This document shows, piece by piece, positions 30,401 to 38,433 of a stretch of DNA of 60,440 nucleotides; the first letter of the stretch is position 1; each line of letters begins with the position of its first letter. The notes below the pieces were generated by a model. That model had not been told where the DNA came from. It searched no databases and worked only from the letters and a program-made list of their open reading frames with translations. The stretch lies in assembly GCA_020630955.1 (NCBI GenBank), contig JAHDIE010000017.1:1-60440 (forward strand), in the 5' to 3' direction. The DNA comes from Saprospiraceae bacterium (GTDB lineage Bacteria; Bacteroidota; Bacteroidia; Chitinophagales; Saprospiraceae). Both the position numbers and the translations under genes were made by a program.

Positions 30401-31225
30401 ACCTAAAGACTCTTCAGGGTCTGAAGCTGTAACCCTAATGGCATATTCATGGCCTTTTTCCAAAAATATATCGACATCATCTTGAAGATTTGCGCTGTAG
30501 GAATTTCCTAATTCTTCTTCGTAGACTGTCGGAACAGCCGGATCCAACATAGATAACTCAATATTGTTAATTGCTTCTTCTGTTAGATCAATAATTTTTA
30601 GTGTGTACTCTAATCTTTCTGATACACCAGGGCTATTTACCACATGATCCCAATTAACAAAAATAAATCCAAAAGTATCAATCACTTCCCCTATACTTGG
30701 AATTAAAATGATTGGCCTTTCTGCAAAATAGACATCAAAATCAAAACAACCTCCAGCTGGATTACTTAAAGGATTTCCTAAATCATTAAAAGCTTGGATA
30801 CAAATTCTGTAATTCCCTTCAGGCATTTGCCTGTTCAAGATAATAGCATTTTGTTCTGCCTGAGATAGGCCCGAGATCATAAGATTATCCATTGTCAGAC
30901 CTCCAAAGACTGATTCAATGTCTTGCGGTGTAAAAATATTAATGCCAGGCTGCATCAGAATGGGCTCATTAAGAATTCCATCGGTATCAACTCTTACTAA
31001 ACCAGATGTTTCTTCAAACAAAAGGCTGAAATAAACTTCCTGAGCTTCATTACTTAAATTGTTTACCTCAATAATTCCTTCTTCGAGATAGTCAATATAA
31101 GCATCAAGATTTGTTGGATAAGGAGGTGCTAATAAAATATTAGTTTCAATAGTGTATTGAGCGACCGAATAAGTAGCGGAGAAAACACTTAGGATAATTG
31201 CAAGAATAAATATTTTGAGTTTCAT
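24404..31225 (-). CDS. Giant (2273 aa) secreted repeat protein of unknown function
   Basis: The signal peptide is MKLKIFILAIILSVFSATYSVAQ. An N-terminal domain (about 25-165) leads into three tandem Fn3-like modules (about 175-290, 300-430 and 435-555). Each module ends with a near-identical edge: HSEIVRFVYGE, HSEIITFVLGE or YSNIVTFTHGL. A Cys pair (GCTGGDC) follows near 560, then a long beta-rich middle, and an acidic low-complexity linker (about 1155-1185, EDSAKDEEDDTKEEAEE). A Gly/Ala-rich region (about 1190-1750) and a Tyr/Lys-rich C-terminal part (about 1760-2273) complete it. There is no T9SS domain or transmembrane helix. It lies 12 nt after the barrel gene and 4 nt before the Fn3 gene. 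Large proteins of this layout occur in Bacteroidota, but I know of no function. Confidence 0.8.
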   Translation of the reverse strand: MKLKIFILAIILSVFSATYSVAQYTIETNILLAPPYPTNLDAYIDYLEEGIIEVNNLSNEAQEVYFSLLFEETSGLVRVDTDGILNEPILMQPGINIFTPQDIESVFGGLTMDNLMISGLSQAEQNAIILNRQMPEGNYRICIQAFNDLGNPLSNPAGGCFDFDVYFAERPIILIPSIGEVIDTFGFIFVNWDHVVNSPGVSERLEYTLKIIDLTEEAINNIELSMLDPAVPTVYEEELGNSYSANLQDDVDIFLEKGHEYAIRVTASDPEESLGFQFGGHSEIVRFVYGELSTGTGEEGLLAAPKIVSPEDEDELELENPTNIVFEIEWDHETDNVKGNLTYSGKLIDMTDQGLEEISMDDMLGEETEFIWEDDGFQKIIILEYEEEELELTTGNTYAALISVESDDPEDLFENDGHSEIITFVLGEAEEGFSLPEITSPIAESYIEKPEIPLTWTHEVADAALSESLSYSVIVIDLTSEKIPKPTKEHFEDENVKKMWDEAIVKKEKILKPTGTQKFTLYNKYAIAIVAESSDEDFEMPNDGYSNIVTFTHGLEPADPDGCTGGDCESSLPQDLTAVAIKKLGLKNKIFKMGDMDMKIDEANGSAIDGYTGEGEIKIGFIANGVRVKVSFENLKVNANAEVIAGTATAMYDDKFENIDKLVSVGASTMLDIDFNAAKELGPALRTANKLASGLSGTDVVSLPFGYDKTEGEETTIVAITKMTFSPIKSEMMALFSLENPDWGEYVPSLGADNICFKNVGFAKQVRLYLSKDYPIGSDGDFILKKTDLSNPESLGTYVELNCAGFKKAQITADIPIDRETLIPVDETGLVIEDETSKVIITVSGTIEPKSNWIFAASATPFEIPGLDGFSVTLQNGFYDSSDRTNPPNFALPDGYTPEENREHWKGVWFEEISITAPRDWGGGSEDVSTKIAMKNFIKDKAGVSINGEAENILSIEKGSYEGFAISMDLLKIDILRNQFKSVSLEGRMGLPILPEDKYLNYKGIVDHGDKIDAQNNDVNNQNVANNTNTATKASMVFTVNVGEESFYIPSLRSNLSFDETTQIIIKNDNKEKGIEALIEGHLAIGDTDGGPDLEPDESVFRFPALKFTDFSLSTIRPVTKNQAETKTTTKKGNSKLKLTAPTFEFASMTPAPEKEDSAKDEEDDTKEEAEEPKVNGFHIGLTEVSMSFGEEGDVDEAEATDGMAMKLKIGGEIAIVRSASSGKNKDKKTKKGGFELSAEGSVTSISRVNKKEGKFTFEFEKISSATLEVDSKMGPIGVKGSLEIYNGDEEFGKGVVGEVEIEVPMLTVDVEARFGNMALSDDESFNYFYLFGKLDIQSGIPIPQTPIKLHRFLGGAYSNMAMKPGAELAETAKEKYRPDSGIAFGFRAGLGFSVASPSTAFATMAFEMSLTDDGGINQITLDGQLDMMQEDPFGDLSGSNFEGIRLKAAVSVLPPRPEVEGRENLKITGDFLAKANLADGTIVGAQEGTELYQIVTGNVEIDGEGFELILGSYDAPGIVRAKLGDDVGLDASFYLQASYGKATDFDEAPVPDFIQRLLNQGKANDQDDFKTSGGDPTAKAAKTHESTGMAMVAGLNLTVGAEIEYSILYASFKAMLGFDMSLKTNKNIVCSNLGGTSMGMGADGYYAKGQVYAGLEGDVGLNVDVFGYQGKIELAYVYAAMLIEGGFANPSWVRGQASMGYRVLGGLVSGNTSFDIQIGEKCEEYTADPFAGVKFIEGIDPDAGKTGVSPFVKPMISFNNKIGRYEFKNGSGQMQYFDVRLESFQISGKYFNKQLAADRLSANLEVTSLKPHTSYTISAKVKVYKLNGTSWVPAISNTTGKEVVEEISHTFKTGAMPDYVPWNNVEDMYPFRNESFYMIEENTYDQGIVKLIGGQAELFKPFTPSGQQWHSKVVAMVWDNTTKTWIHKTDVTYYAGSNIILFKLPKNILNTSTSYAVRLQREWYRNNNYDISGSDIADKKVSTYESSNVYSSYTYKKEGKSYKNATNKQPENKTLFEYWFKTSKYRSFSKKATAGYASSPSNTYSTINFKINNSEGFSEQEIGYKYIAESKSLMKNTAFVKEDLKYFVGAYLVDEYEHIAKRFKKYANWSHSMKVMDNHKFKNDNWKNGFDFFDVPSRKLYTNKNSSQISFSSKAYDLFPSWSDLVSLDFMIYSLVEGSFQDNFKNDFESEYKKLRTAWYDGPWDASNGFWNTDELTESDINYRVTKVWSFLSKELDKENEYRTEFIYSVPYVSNGKFYNRTSSTTSITFKK

Positions 31226-31237
31226 ATTTGCTAAAAA

Positions 31238-32959
31238 TTATTGATCAATTTTACTCGATTTTGTTTTTTTGGAGTTTGTTCTAGTTTTAGGAAGGCTATA
31301 CGAAATCCTAATGTTGGCTCTATATTCTTGATAATTTACAAGACCTATTCGATTGAGGTAATTAATATTACTAGAGAGATTTATTGTCTTGTTTATTTTG
31401 TATCTCAAACCAATTTTTCCTGTGTAAGATTGACCCTCATCAATGTTGTTCAAGAAATTTTGGAAGCCGCCCATAGCAATACTTGCCGTTAATTTTTTGT
31501 CAAATAATTTCTTTGAGAATCTCACATTGGCCCCCAGTCTTTGTCTTTCATTTTCCCTAATTAAATTTTGATTGGCTAATAAACTAATGGTAAAGCTTGT
31601 TTGGCTAGGTTTCAAATTAAGACTATAACTGAGGTTGCCATTGTAATTTTCTATATTGTTGTCGGTACTTACTTCTTGCAACAGATCCTCTAAATTTTGA
31701 TAATTTGCACTTATGGTTATGGTAGACCTTCTATCATCGGAACCAAAAGATATTCTTGGTGTAAGACCATATAAAACTGTAGCGCGAGTATAACGAAGAG
31801 TATCATTAACCGAAATCAAACCAGGAGTTCTTTCCGTTTGAAAATTAGAATATCTGGCAGTCATTTGGAAGTCTTTACTTGGCGTAAATGAGAGACTTGC
31901 ATTAAATATTTGTCTCGAATTTGTAACAGCTCTGAGGTTGTTTAGATTATTTCTTTGCAATCCTCCTCTTCCTGTAAATCTCAATTTGTTTTGAAACAAA
32001 TTAAAATTTAATTTGACCAATATATTTTCATAGTCTTCTTGAAAATAATAGGTTCCTAGACTTTTATAAAAAGGGTCCACCCTCTTATATTCTCCCCCAA
32101 CTCCAAAGTTTTTAAACTTAAAATCCAAGTTAGCATCACCTGCAAATTGGAGCTTGGTTGAGAGATTAATGGTCAGCAAGTCTCCGTAATCCTCACGCAA
32201 TGCTCTTAAGTCTTCGCTTTCCAAATAATCCCCTGAGGACTGATTGGAAGTATGTGCGCTGGCACTTGCATTTACCAAGAGTGAAACCCATCTTGCTGGA
32301 CTTACTCTAAAAGAGGTACCAGCAATTAAGTTTTCTTCAGGTTTTAGTACTCTTGAGTCAATCATAGTTTGATCTAAACTGGCAGCATCGTCCTTGGCTT
32401 TGAAAACAATGATGTCAATATAATTTCTAGTGCCACCAAAACCAATTTTACCACCGTAGGCAATTCTTTTAAAATTTTGCAATATCTGAGCCCCTTCTAC
32501 AATCGTGTCTAATTGTGCCAATGGATTTTGCAATGTTCCAGCAATCGCAGAAATTCTAAATTTCCCAGGGGTAAGTTCTAAACCACCACCTTTTACAACT
32601 TGACCAGATAGTGAATACCGACTTAACCCCATATTTATATTTCCAGCATGCAATGAAATCCACTTATATCTTGGATTGATGCTAACACGGTTAAAAGGGT
32701 TAGATATGCTTCCTTTTTGATCACGATACACAAGACTTACTGGAACACTCAATCCAAAAAAAGTAAATGTTGGATTAGCAGAAATAAAATAAGAATATGG
32801 ACTTCTTCGATTTTCACGATTAACTGCATAATACAATGAAGAACCAATTGCAATATTTCCTGACACCACAAGAGGTGTTTTGTTTATTTGATCTAAGTCC
32901 TGTGCTTCTATACTAAAGAGGCATAGGACTAAAAAAGATAGGATTAAGAGATTTTTCAT
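31238..32959 (-). CDS. Outer-membrane beta-barrel protein
   Basis: A 573-residue protein with a signal peptide (cleavage near SIEAQ). It is followed by alternating polar/aromatic strands throughout, such as YSYFISANPTFTFFGLSVPVSLVYR, RYKWISLHAGNINMGLSRYSL and NYQEYRANIRISYSLP. Repeated short turns and the absence of long hydrophobic helices indicate a large barrel. It is not TonB-dependent, as no plug or TonB box is seen. It is the first gene of the operon with the 2273-aa protein, so it could be its outer-membrane anchor or conduit. The ATG is about 24 nt downstream of a TACTTTTG promoter box. Confidence 0.75.
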   Translation of the reverse strand: MKNLLILSFLVLCLFSIEAQDLDQINKTPLVVSGNIAIGSSLYYAVNRENRRSPYSYFISANPTFTFFGLSVPVSLVYRDQKGSISNPFNRVSINPRYKWISLHAGNINMGLSRYSLSGQVVKGGGLELTPGKFRISAIAGTLQNPLAQLDTIVEGAQILQNFKRIAYGGKIGFGGTRNYIDIIVFKAKDDAASLDQTMIDSRVLKPEENLIAGTSFRVSPARWVSLLVNASASAHTSNQSSGDYLESEDLRALREDYGDLLTINLSTKLQFAGDANLDFKFKNFGVGGEYKRVDPFYKSLGTYYFQEDYENILVKLNFNLFQNKLRFTGRGGLQRNNLNNLRAVTNSRQIFNASLSFTPSKDFQMTARYSNFQTERTPGLISVNDTLRYTRATVLYGLTPRISFGSDDRRSTITISANYQNLEDLLQEVSTDNNIENYNGNLSYSLNLKPSQTSFTISLLANQNLIRENERQRLGANVRFSKKLFDKKLTASIAMGGFQNFLNNIDEGQSYTGKIGLRYKINKTINLSSNINYLNRIGLVNYQEYRANIRISYSLPKTRTNSKKTKSSKIDQ

Positions 32960-32982
32960 TTTTTCCGGTTATGCGGTTGGTC

Positions 32983-32990
32983 CAAAAGTA
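32983..32990 (-). promoter_or_regulatory. -7 promoter box of the barrel/giant operon
   Basis: The minus-strand TACTTTTG fits the Bacteroidota consensus TAnnTTTG, 24 nt from the ATG at 32959. The expected -33 TTG box is replaced by the palindrome at 33011-33030. Confidence 0.6.
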
Positions 32991-33010
32991 AAGGTTCTGA
33001 CTAGCCTTTC

Positions 33011-33030
33011 AATCACATCAAAATGTGATT
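33011..33030. promoter_or_regulatory. Palindromic operator candidate, site A
   Basis: AATCACATCAAAATGTGATT is a perfect 8-bp inverted repeat around a 4-nt spacer. It starts exactly 20 nt upstream of the -7 box of the barrel gene. Site B, at 38383, has the same architecture and the same distance to its own -7 box. Confidence 0.65.
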
Positions 33031-33052
33031 TACAGTTTTTCAAAAAGAACAA

Positions 33053-33082
33053 CCCTAGATCGAGAAACTCATCAATCTAGGG
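33053..33082 (-). terminator. Hairpin after the adhesin gene
   Basis: CCCTAGAT pairs with ATCTAGGG over a 14-nt loop (extendable by one A-T pair). It lies 15 nt beyond the adhesin stop and before the barrel promoter, in the right place for a terminator. The T-run on the minus strand is short (GTTCTTTTTG). Confidence 0.5.
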
Positions 33083-33097
33083 TCGATACTTGTATAC

Positions 33098-36000
33098 TTA
33101 CTTTTTAATAATACGAGTTGATTTTACATTGCCTTCCGCTCTTAGACTTAGAATATATAATCCAGATGTTAGATTTGAAAAGTCAATGACTTCATGTAAC
33201 AATCTGGTATTTCCAAAATGAATTTCTTTTATCAATTGCCCTTGAGAATTATAAATATTGACAATCGGAATTGTACTATCTGAAAATCCAACTTCTAAAT
33301 TGACCAGATCACTTGTAACATTTGGATATATATTGAAAAAATCCACAAAATCGACTTCTTCGATAGCTGTTCCTATCATTATCTCAAATTCAAATACATA
33401 GGTACAGCCAAGATTTGTTGTGACAGTTAAGGTATGCAAGCCAGCACTTAAATCATTTGCGGAAGCGCCTAGCTCACCGTTGTCCCAAGCAATAACTTCG
33501 ATACCTTGATAATTAAACTCAACAGTGGCAGATCCATTTGTTCCAGAAGTTGCATCTACTGTTTCAATTATTGCTTCTAATTCAACAAAATCATTTTCTA
33601 AAATATATTCATAACTGATAGAACATCCATTTGATGCCAGCACCTCGACCGTGTACATTCCTGCCTGAGAAATACTCACTTGCTGACTTGATGAAATGAT
33701 GTTGCCATCCAAAGCCCAACTGTATTGATAAATTTCTGAGGTTTCAATCGATAGCAAGATCTCATTTTCATTACAATTAACAATAGGAGTGCTAAATTCT
33801 GCAACTGGAAGAGAATCATCTATTGTTACCATCACAGATGTTTGTGCCATACAACCATTTTCTCCTGTAACGGTTAGAATGTATTCCCCGGGTAGCGTAA
33901 CTTCTGGATTTTGATCGGTCGAACTAAAATCATTTGGACCTGACCAAAAATAAGATACCGCTGAACTACTATTACTGGTCAGAGAAATTGATGATTGATT
34001 ACAACTTATCTGCCCTCCAATTGCCACAACTGAAGGCAATGAATTATCTAAAGATACAGTAACATTAGTTTCTGAGACACAACCATTAGGTGCTGTTACA
34101 GTAAATGTATATTGTCCAGGTTCAGTTACTGAAGGATTTTGTTGAGTTGAAGTAAAGCCTCCTGGTCCTGACCAGTTAAAGTTTACTCCTGCTGTTGATG
34201 AATTACCTGAAAGTTGAACTTCATCAACAATGCAATTTAATTCACCACCTACAGCGGTTATGTTAGGTAAATCAGATGAAGCTGTAACTTCTGCTATTGC
34301 AGTAGCTGTACAACCATTAACAGATGTAACAGTCAAGGTGTAACTGCCTGGTGAACCAACTGAAGGATTTTGTTCGGTTGAAGTAAACGAATTTGGTCCA
34401 TTCCATGAATAACCAATGCCTGCAGAAGTTGAAGATCCACTTATTTGTACAGTATTGGCTATGCAATTTAATTCTCCTCCAGTTGCACTAGCATTTGGAA
34501 TTGCAATATCTTGAGTGATTAAACTTGTTGTTGTGGAACTACAGCCATTTGTTGCTGTAGCGACAACAGTGTATGTGCCGGGGTTTGTGACAGTTGGATT
34601 TTGTTCATTGGAGGTAAATCCTCCTGGTCCTGTCCATGTATATGTCAATCCAGTGTTTGTAGTTGTAAGTAATATTTGTGCATTTGGATTACTGCAATTT
34701 AATGTCAAATTACTTTGAACAGAAATTGTAGGCGGAGTATTGTCCAGAGAAATTGTAGAACTATCCGAAGCAGTACAGCCATTTGCAGCTGTAACAACCA
34801 AGTTATACATTCCGGCAGTGTTGACTACTGGATTTTGTTCATTTGATGTAAATCCAGCTGGCCCTGTCCATGCATAAGTTACTCCATCACTAGCTGTAGG
34901 CATTAGTGTAATAGAAGTCTGACTACATGTAATTACATTGTTTGGGACACTAGCTACAGGGTTGGAAATATCTTGAAGAACTGAAACTGTTATTGTAGAA
35001 TCGCATCCATTTGTAGCGGCAACAGTAATTGTATAATTACCTGCAACATTGACCATAGGATTGGCTGTATTATTAGAATAGCCATTTGGCCCTGACCACA
35101 AATATGATACTCCGGCAGTGTTTGAACTTGCATTTAATTGTACACTTGATGAAGCACAAGTGATGGTTCCACCTGTAGCACTTAAGTCAGGAATTGTTGT
35201 GTCCGTTGTTACTGTTGCGGAAGTCATCGCAGTACATCCATTATCAGATGTTACTAATAGTTCGTAGGTACCACCTTCTGTAACAACTGGATTTTGTAAG
35301 TTGGATGTAAATCCTGCTGGTCCGGTCCATGCAAAATTTGCGGCAGGATCAGATGTTGTAGTTGTAAGAGTTACACTAGCATTATTGCAACTAATAGTTC
35401 CTCCAATTGTAGATGCTGTTGGAATTATTACATCATCTACAACAATCGCAACGCCATCTGAAACGCAACCATTTGGAGCTGTAATAACTAAATTATATTC
35501 TCCGGCAGTAGCTACAGTTGGATTTGGATCTGATGAAGTAAAACCATTTGGACCTGTCCAAGAATAGCTAACGCCAGCTGTTGTTGAGCTTCCCATAATG
35601 GTTACATTGTTATTGTTACAATCTAATGTTCCACCTGCAGTAGAAATGTCTGGAGCATCAGTATCAGCTTCAACCAAGGCATTAGCAGTGTCAGAACATC
35701 CTGCTGAAGTAGATACAGTTAAAGTATAAGTTCCAGCTTGACTTACCAATGGGTTTTGGTCGTTGGAAGTAAAACCTCCAGGTCCTGTCCATGCAAAGCT
35801 TACACCTGTATTAGATGAAGAACCTTGTATCTGTATATCTGTACCGCTGCAATCTAATGTTCCACCTGTTGCGCTTGCTGTAGGGTAATCTTCAAAGCTT
35901 ACAACTATATTGTCAATGCTACAACAACCACTTGTACCAGTGACAGTTACAAAATAATTTCCTGATTCATCTACATTAATTGAAGAAGAAGTTTCTCCTG

Positions 36001-38320
36001 TAGACCATTCATATTCACCTGCGAGACCTGAAGTTTCGAGTGTGATTGCATCGCCTGTACAAGCAATAATATCTGCTCCTAAATCTACTTCTTCATCGTT
36101 GAAGACTGTAATAGTCCAAGTTGCTGAAACGCTATTTCCGCAATAATCAAGACCTAACCATGTATGTGTTTCTATATATGAATTTTGTTGAAATTCGCAT
36201 CCAATATCTATAATTTCGAATGAGTATAGTATCAAATCAGTTACATCACCTTCACAAACATCCATTGCTGTTACATTTGGAGTGGTTGGTAGTGGATCAT
36301 TGCAATTGAGAGTTACATCGGCCGGAATACCATTTAAGGTAGGTGCTTGTGTGTCAAAGTAATGGATAAATACATTCGTGAAATCGAAATTATTGCATTC
36401 ATCGGTAGCTTGATAAGTATAATACAAATCCTCTGTATTGGATGGCTGTGGACAAGGTTCAAGTTCTTGAAGGTCGGATATTGAAATATCTGTTGGTCCT
36501 GAACAACCTTGAGCAGTTGGTGTATTTGCAGCAATAGCTCCAGGTAGATCATCTACTCCACACTCTAAGGTAATATCAATAGGAACTGTTTGTGAAAAAG
36601 GTGCATCCCAGACAGGTTCTTCATTATTGTAAATCAATACAGAAAATGATTGTGTTTCTGAATTACCACAACCATCTTCAACGAAATATGAAAATGATTG
36701 AATTTCAATAGGTTCGCCAAGTAGACAATCTCCAAATGAAAGAGATGACGATACTGTAATCGACGAAGTTACATCTCCTTGACAAATGTCATCTGCAAAA
36801 ACATCTATTCCAACTTCTGGAATGTAAGGGAAATCATCTGAACAGTTTATAGTTATATCGTCAATAGGAACTCCACTGATTGTAGGAGCTAAATTGTCAT
36901 TTACATTAATAAGAATTTCTCCAAATATTGGATTAGCATTCCCAGATTCATCTGTTATTGTATAGAACCAATCATTGTATTCTGAATTTCCGCATTGTTC
37001 TGTTATAATATTTATTGAATCACTATAAAAAACTAATCCTCCACATGCATCAAAGGCAACAAGCTCTGAAAAGGCAGCGTCTTTTGCGGCAATTACATCA
37101 TCAACTCCACATTCGATATTGATTATTACCTGATTGGTAGCCCAATATGGAGGCGTTTCATCTAATATGGTCACTACTGTTTGGCATGTTGTTTCATTTC
37201 CAACGAGATCGGAGACAAACCAATCGAAAACGTAGAAACCCGGATTCCCCCACGAATAAGAAAAGGTATCTCCTGGAGTTATAGCCTGAGAGTTTGAATC
37301 ACCTGCTGGATTTGTAATTGTAACACCTGAATTGTCAAAATCAATTCCGCATTCATCGTTAAAGAATGGGTATATAATGTCAAAGTCGACGGAACAAACA
37401 TCATCTAAAATTACAGTTTGATCAAAAGGGCAGTTTGTTATTGTAGGAGGAAGAGTATCAGGTGTTTCTTCAATTATAAACTCAAATTCTGTAATACATT
37501 CTCCTGGTAATAAAGATTTATTAAAACTTCCATTTCTTTTAAATTCTTCTTCTTGATCTGAGGTTAAATTAGAAAACGATACATAAGCTACATATCCAGT
37601 ATAATTACCAGCAGGTAAATCATTAAATGTATCGATTTCATCAAAATCAATTCCATCCAATGAAAAGCCGATTAAACCTCCACAATAACCTTCTTCGGTT
37701 ACGACAAATTCAACAGATCCATTGGATTGTCCACAATCTGATGGTGTTACAATAGCCTCATCAATTTCAGGACAGAGTTCATCAAAAGTAATAGAAACGC
37801 AATATACCTCTATTGGGCCTGCGTCTTTTACTGGAGCTTGACAAATTCCAACAGACCAAACACCGTCAGCGGGGCCTCCCGTAAAGTTTAATGAAGAAAA
37901 AGTTTCAACAGGATTAAAAGTTAATCCAGATGGATTACCAGAAGCGTTATGAGTAGGAAGACCTAAACAATTAGCAAAACTTACGTCTAAAAAATCTCCT
38001 GAGGAAGGACCTATATAGTCAGGAAATGAGGATTCATCGGCTAATTGGTATTGATCACCATCTGGTGATATTAAGTGCATTTGTCCATTCCAACCATCCA
38101 CCTGATCTATATCAACAAAAACCTCAACGATGCCTCTGTTATTGTCACCAAGGTTTCCTTCACCAGAAACAGTGATATCAAAGTATTGGAGATTTGGACA
38201 ATTTTCAGTTACCAAAACTCCTGAATTTCCACAAATACCTTGATATTCTACAAGTTGAGAAAAAGCAGTATATGATAGGAAAATAAAAAAACATGTAATC
38301 GTGTATACAAATGTTTTCAT
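33098..38320 (-). CDS. Giant T9SS adhesin with P-domain, HYR and Ig-like repeats
   Basis: About 1740 residues from the ATG at 38320 (a TTG two codons upstream is also possible). The signal peptide ends near TAFSQ. A proprotein-convertase P-like domain (about 30-185, with IDQVDGWNGQMHLISPDGD) is followed by about five HYR-type modules to about residue 760 (for example PPTITNCPFDQTVILDDVC, APTISGVPIDDI and APTLNGIPADVTLNC). After an Ig-like module come about ten Ig/PKD-like repeats of roughly 77 residues, marked by WTGPxGFTS and NGC (about 825-1580). A T9SS type A sorting domain closes the protein (FFNIYPNVTSDLVNLEV, SGLYILSLRAEGN). It is probably a surface adhesin. It carries one recurrent word copy. 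Confidence 0.9.
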   Translation of the reverse strand: MKTFVYTITCFFIFLSYTAFSQLVEYQGICGNSGVLVTENCPNLQYFDITVSGEGNLGDNNRGIVEVFVDIDQVDGWNGQMHLISPDGDQYQLADESSFPDYIGPSSGDFLDVSFANCLGLPTHNASGNPSGLTFNPVETFSSLNFTGGPADGVWSVGICQAPVKDAGPIEVYCVSITFDELCPEIDEAIVTPSDCGQSNGSVEFVVTEEGYCGGLIGFSLDGIDFDEIDTFNDLPAGNYTGYVAYVSFSNLTSDQEEEFKRNGSFNKSLLPGECITEFEFIIEETPDTLPPTITNCPFDQTVILDDVCSVDFDIIYPFFNDECGIDFDNSGVTITNPAGDSNSQAITPGDTFSYSWGNPGFYVFDWFVSDLVGNETTCQTVVTILDETPPYWATNQVIINIECGVDDVIAAKDAAFSELVAFDACGGLVFYSDSINIITEQCGNSEYNDWFYTITDESGNANPIFGEILINVNDNLAPTISGVPIDDITINCSDDFPYIPEVGIDVFADDICQGDVTSSITVSSSLSFGDCLLGEPIEIQSFSYFVEDGCGNSETQSFSVLIYNNEEPVWDAPFSQTVPIDITLECGVDDLPGAIAANTPTAQGCSGPTDISISDLQELEPCPQPSNTEDLYYTYQATDECNNFDFTNVFIHYFDTQAPTLNGIPADVTLNCNDPLPTTPNVTAMDVCEGDVTDLILYSFEIIDIGCEFQQNSYIETHTWLGLDYCGNSVSATWTITVFNDEEVDLGADIIACTGDAITLETSGLAGEYEWSTGETSSSINVDESGNYFVTVTGTSGCCSIDNIVVSFEDYPTASATGGTLDCSGTDIQIQGSSSNTGVSFAWTGPGGFTSNDQNPLVSQAGTYTLTVSTSAGCSDTANALVEADTDAPDISTAGGTLDCNNNNVTIMGSSTTAGVSYSWTGPNGFTSSDPNPTVATAGEYNLVITAPNGCVSDGVAIVVDDVIIPTASTIGGTISCNNASVTLTTTTSDPAANFAWTGPAGFTSNLQNPVVTEGGTYELLVTSDNGCTAMTSATVTTDTTIPDLSATGGTITCASSSVQLNASSNTAGVSYLWSGPNGYSNNTANPMVNVAGNYTITVAATNGCDSTITVSVLQDISNPVASVPNNVITCSQTSITLMPTASDGVTYAWTGPAGFTSNEQNPVVNTAGMYNLVVTAANGCTASDSSTISLDNTPPTISVQSNLTLNCSNPNAQILLTTTNTGLTYTWTGPGGFTSNEQNPTVTNPGTYTVVATATNGCSSTTTSLITQDIAIPNASATGGELNCIANTVQISGSSTSAGIGYSWNGPNSFTSTEQNPSVGSPGSYTLTVTSVNGCTATAIAEVTASSDLPNITAVGGELNCIVDEVQLSGNSSTAGVNFNWSGPGGFTSTQQNPSVTEPGQYTFTVTAPNGCVSETNVTVSLDNSLPSVVAIGGQISCNQSSISLTSNSSSAVSYFWSGPNDFSSTDQNPEVTLPGEYILTVTGENGCMAQTSVMVTIDDSLPVAEFSTPIVNCNENEILLSIETSEIYQYSWALDGNIISSSQQVSISQAGMYTVEVLASNGCSISYEYILENDFVELEAIIETVDATSGTNGSATVEFNYQGIEVIAWDNGELGASANDLSAGLHTLTVTTNLGCTYVFEFEIMIGTAIEEVDFVDFFNIYPNVTSDLVNLEVGFSDSTIPIVNIYNSQGQLIKEIHFGNTRLLHEVIDFSNLTSGLYILSLRAEGNVKSTRIIKK
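33454..33467 (-). repeat. Recurrent 14-bp word, copy 3
   Basis: Minus-strand CGCTTCCGCAAATG in the adhesin gene just after the repeat array, encoding Ala-Ser-Ala-Asn. Confidence 0.8.
33583..35851 (-). repeat. Tandem array of about ten 231-bp Ig-like repeats
   Basis: Within the adhesin gene, nine canonical modules and one divergent final module follow one another with a period of about 77 codons. Each begins with Cys before the first strand, has WxGPxxFTS in the middle and NGC near the end. The paired Cys suggests one disulfide per module. The DNA copies share phrases but are clearly diverged, so the array is old rather than recently amplified. Confidence 0.85.
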
Positions 38321-38354
38321 AATCAACTTTTAAAGTTTACTTAATACAATGGAA

Positions 38355-38362
38355 CAAATGTA
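38355..38362 (-). promoter_or_regulatory. -7 promoter box of the adhesin gene
   Basis: Minus-strand TACATTTG (TAnnTTTG), 35 nt from the ATG at 38320. The palindrome at 38383-38402 takes the place of the -33 box. Confidence 0.6.
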
Positions 38363-38382
38363 TTGCCGACTAAAATGTTATT

Positions 38383-38402
38383 AACCACATAAAAATGTGG
38401 TT
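38383..38402. promoter_or_regulatory. Palindromic operator candidate, site B
   Basis: AACCACATAAAAATGTGGTT is a perfect 8-bp inverted repeat with a 4-nt spacer. It lies between the divergent adhesin and response regulator genes, exactly 20 nt from the adhesin -7 box, as site A is from its box. It is 17 nt from a TATCTTAG (38420-38427) in front of the regulator, so autoregulation is possible. Confidence 0.65.
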
Positions 38403-38433
38403 TTATATTCCCATGTTATTATCTTAGTATCCA

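Noticed and set aside
35301-35567. Plus-strand ORFs opposite the adhesin repeat array and opposite the 2273-aa gene (for example 28935-29507).
   Set aside because: They are shadow frames caused by codon bias in long repetitive genes on the minus strand. They have no starts in sensible context and repeat with the array.
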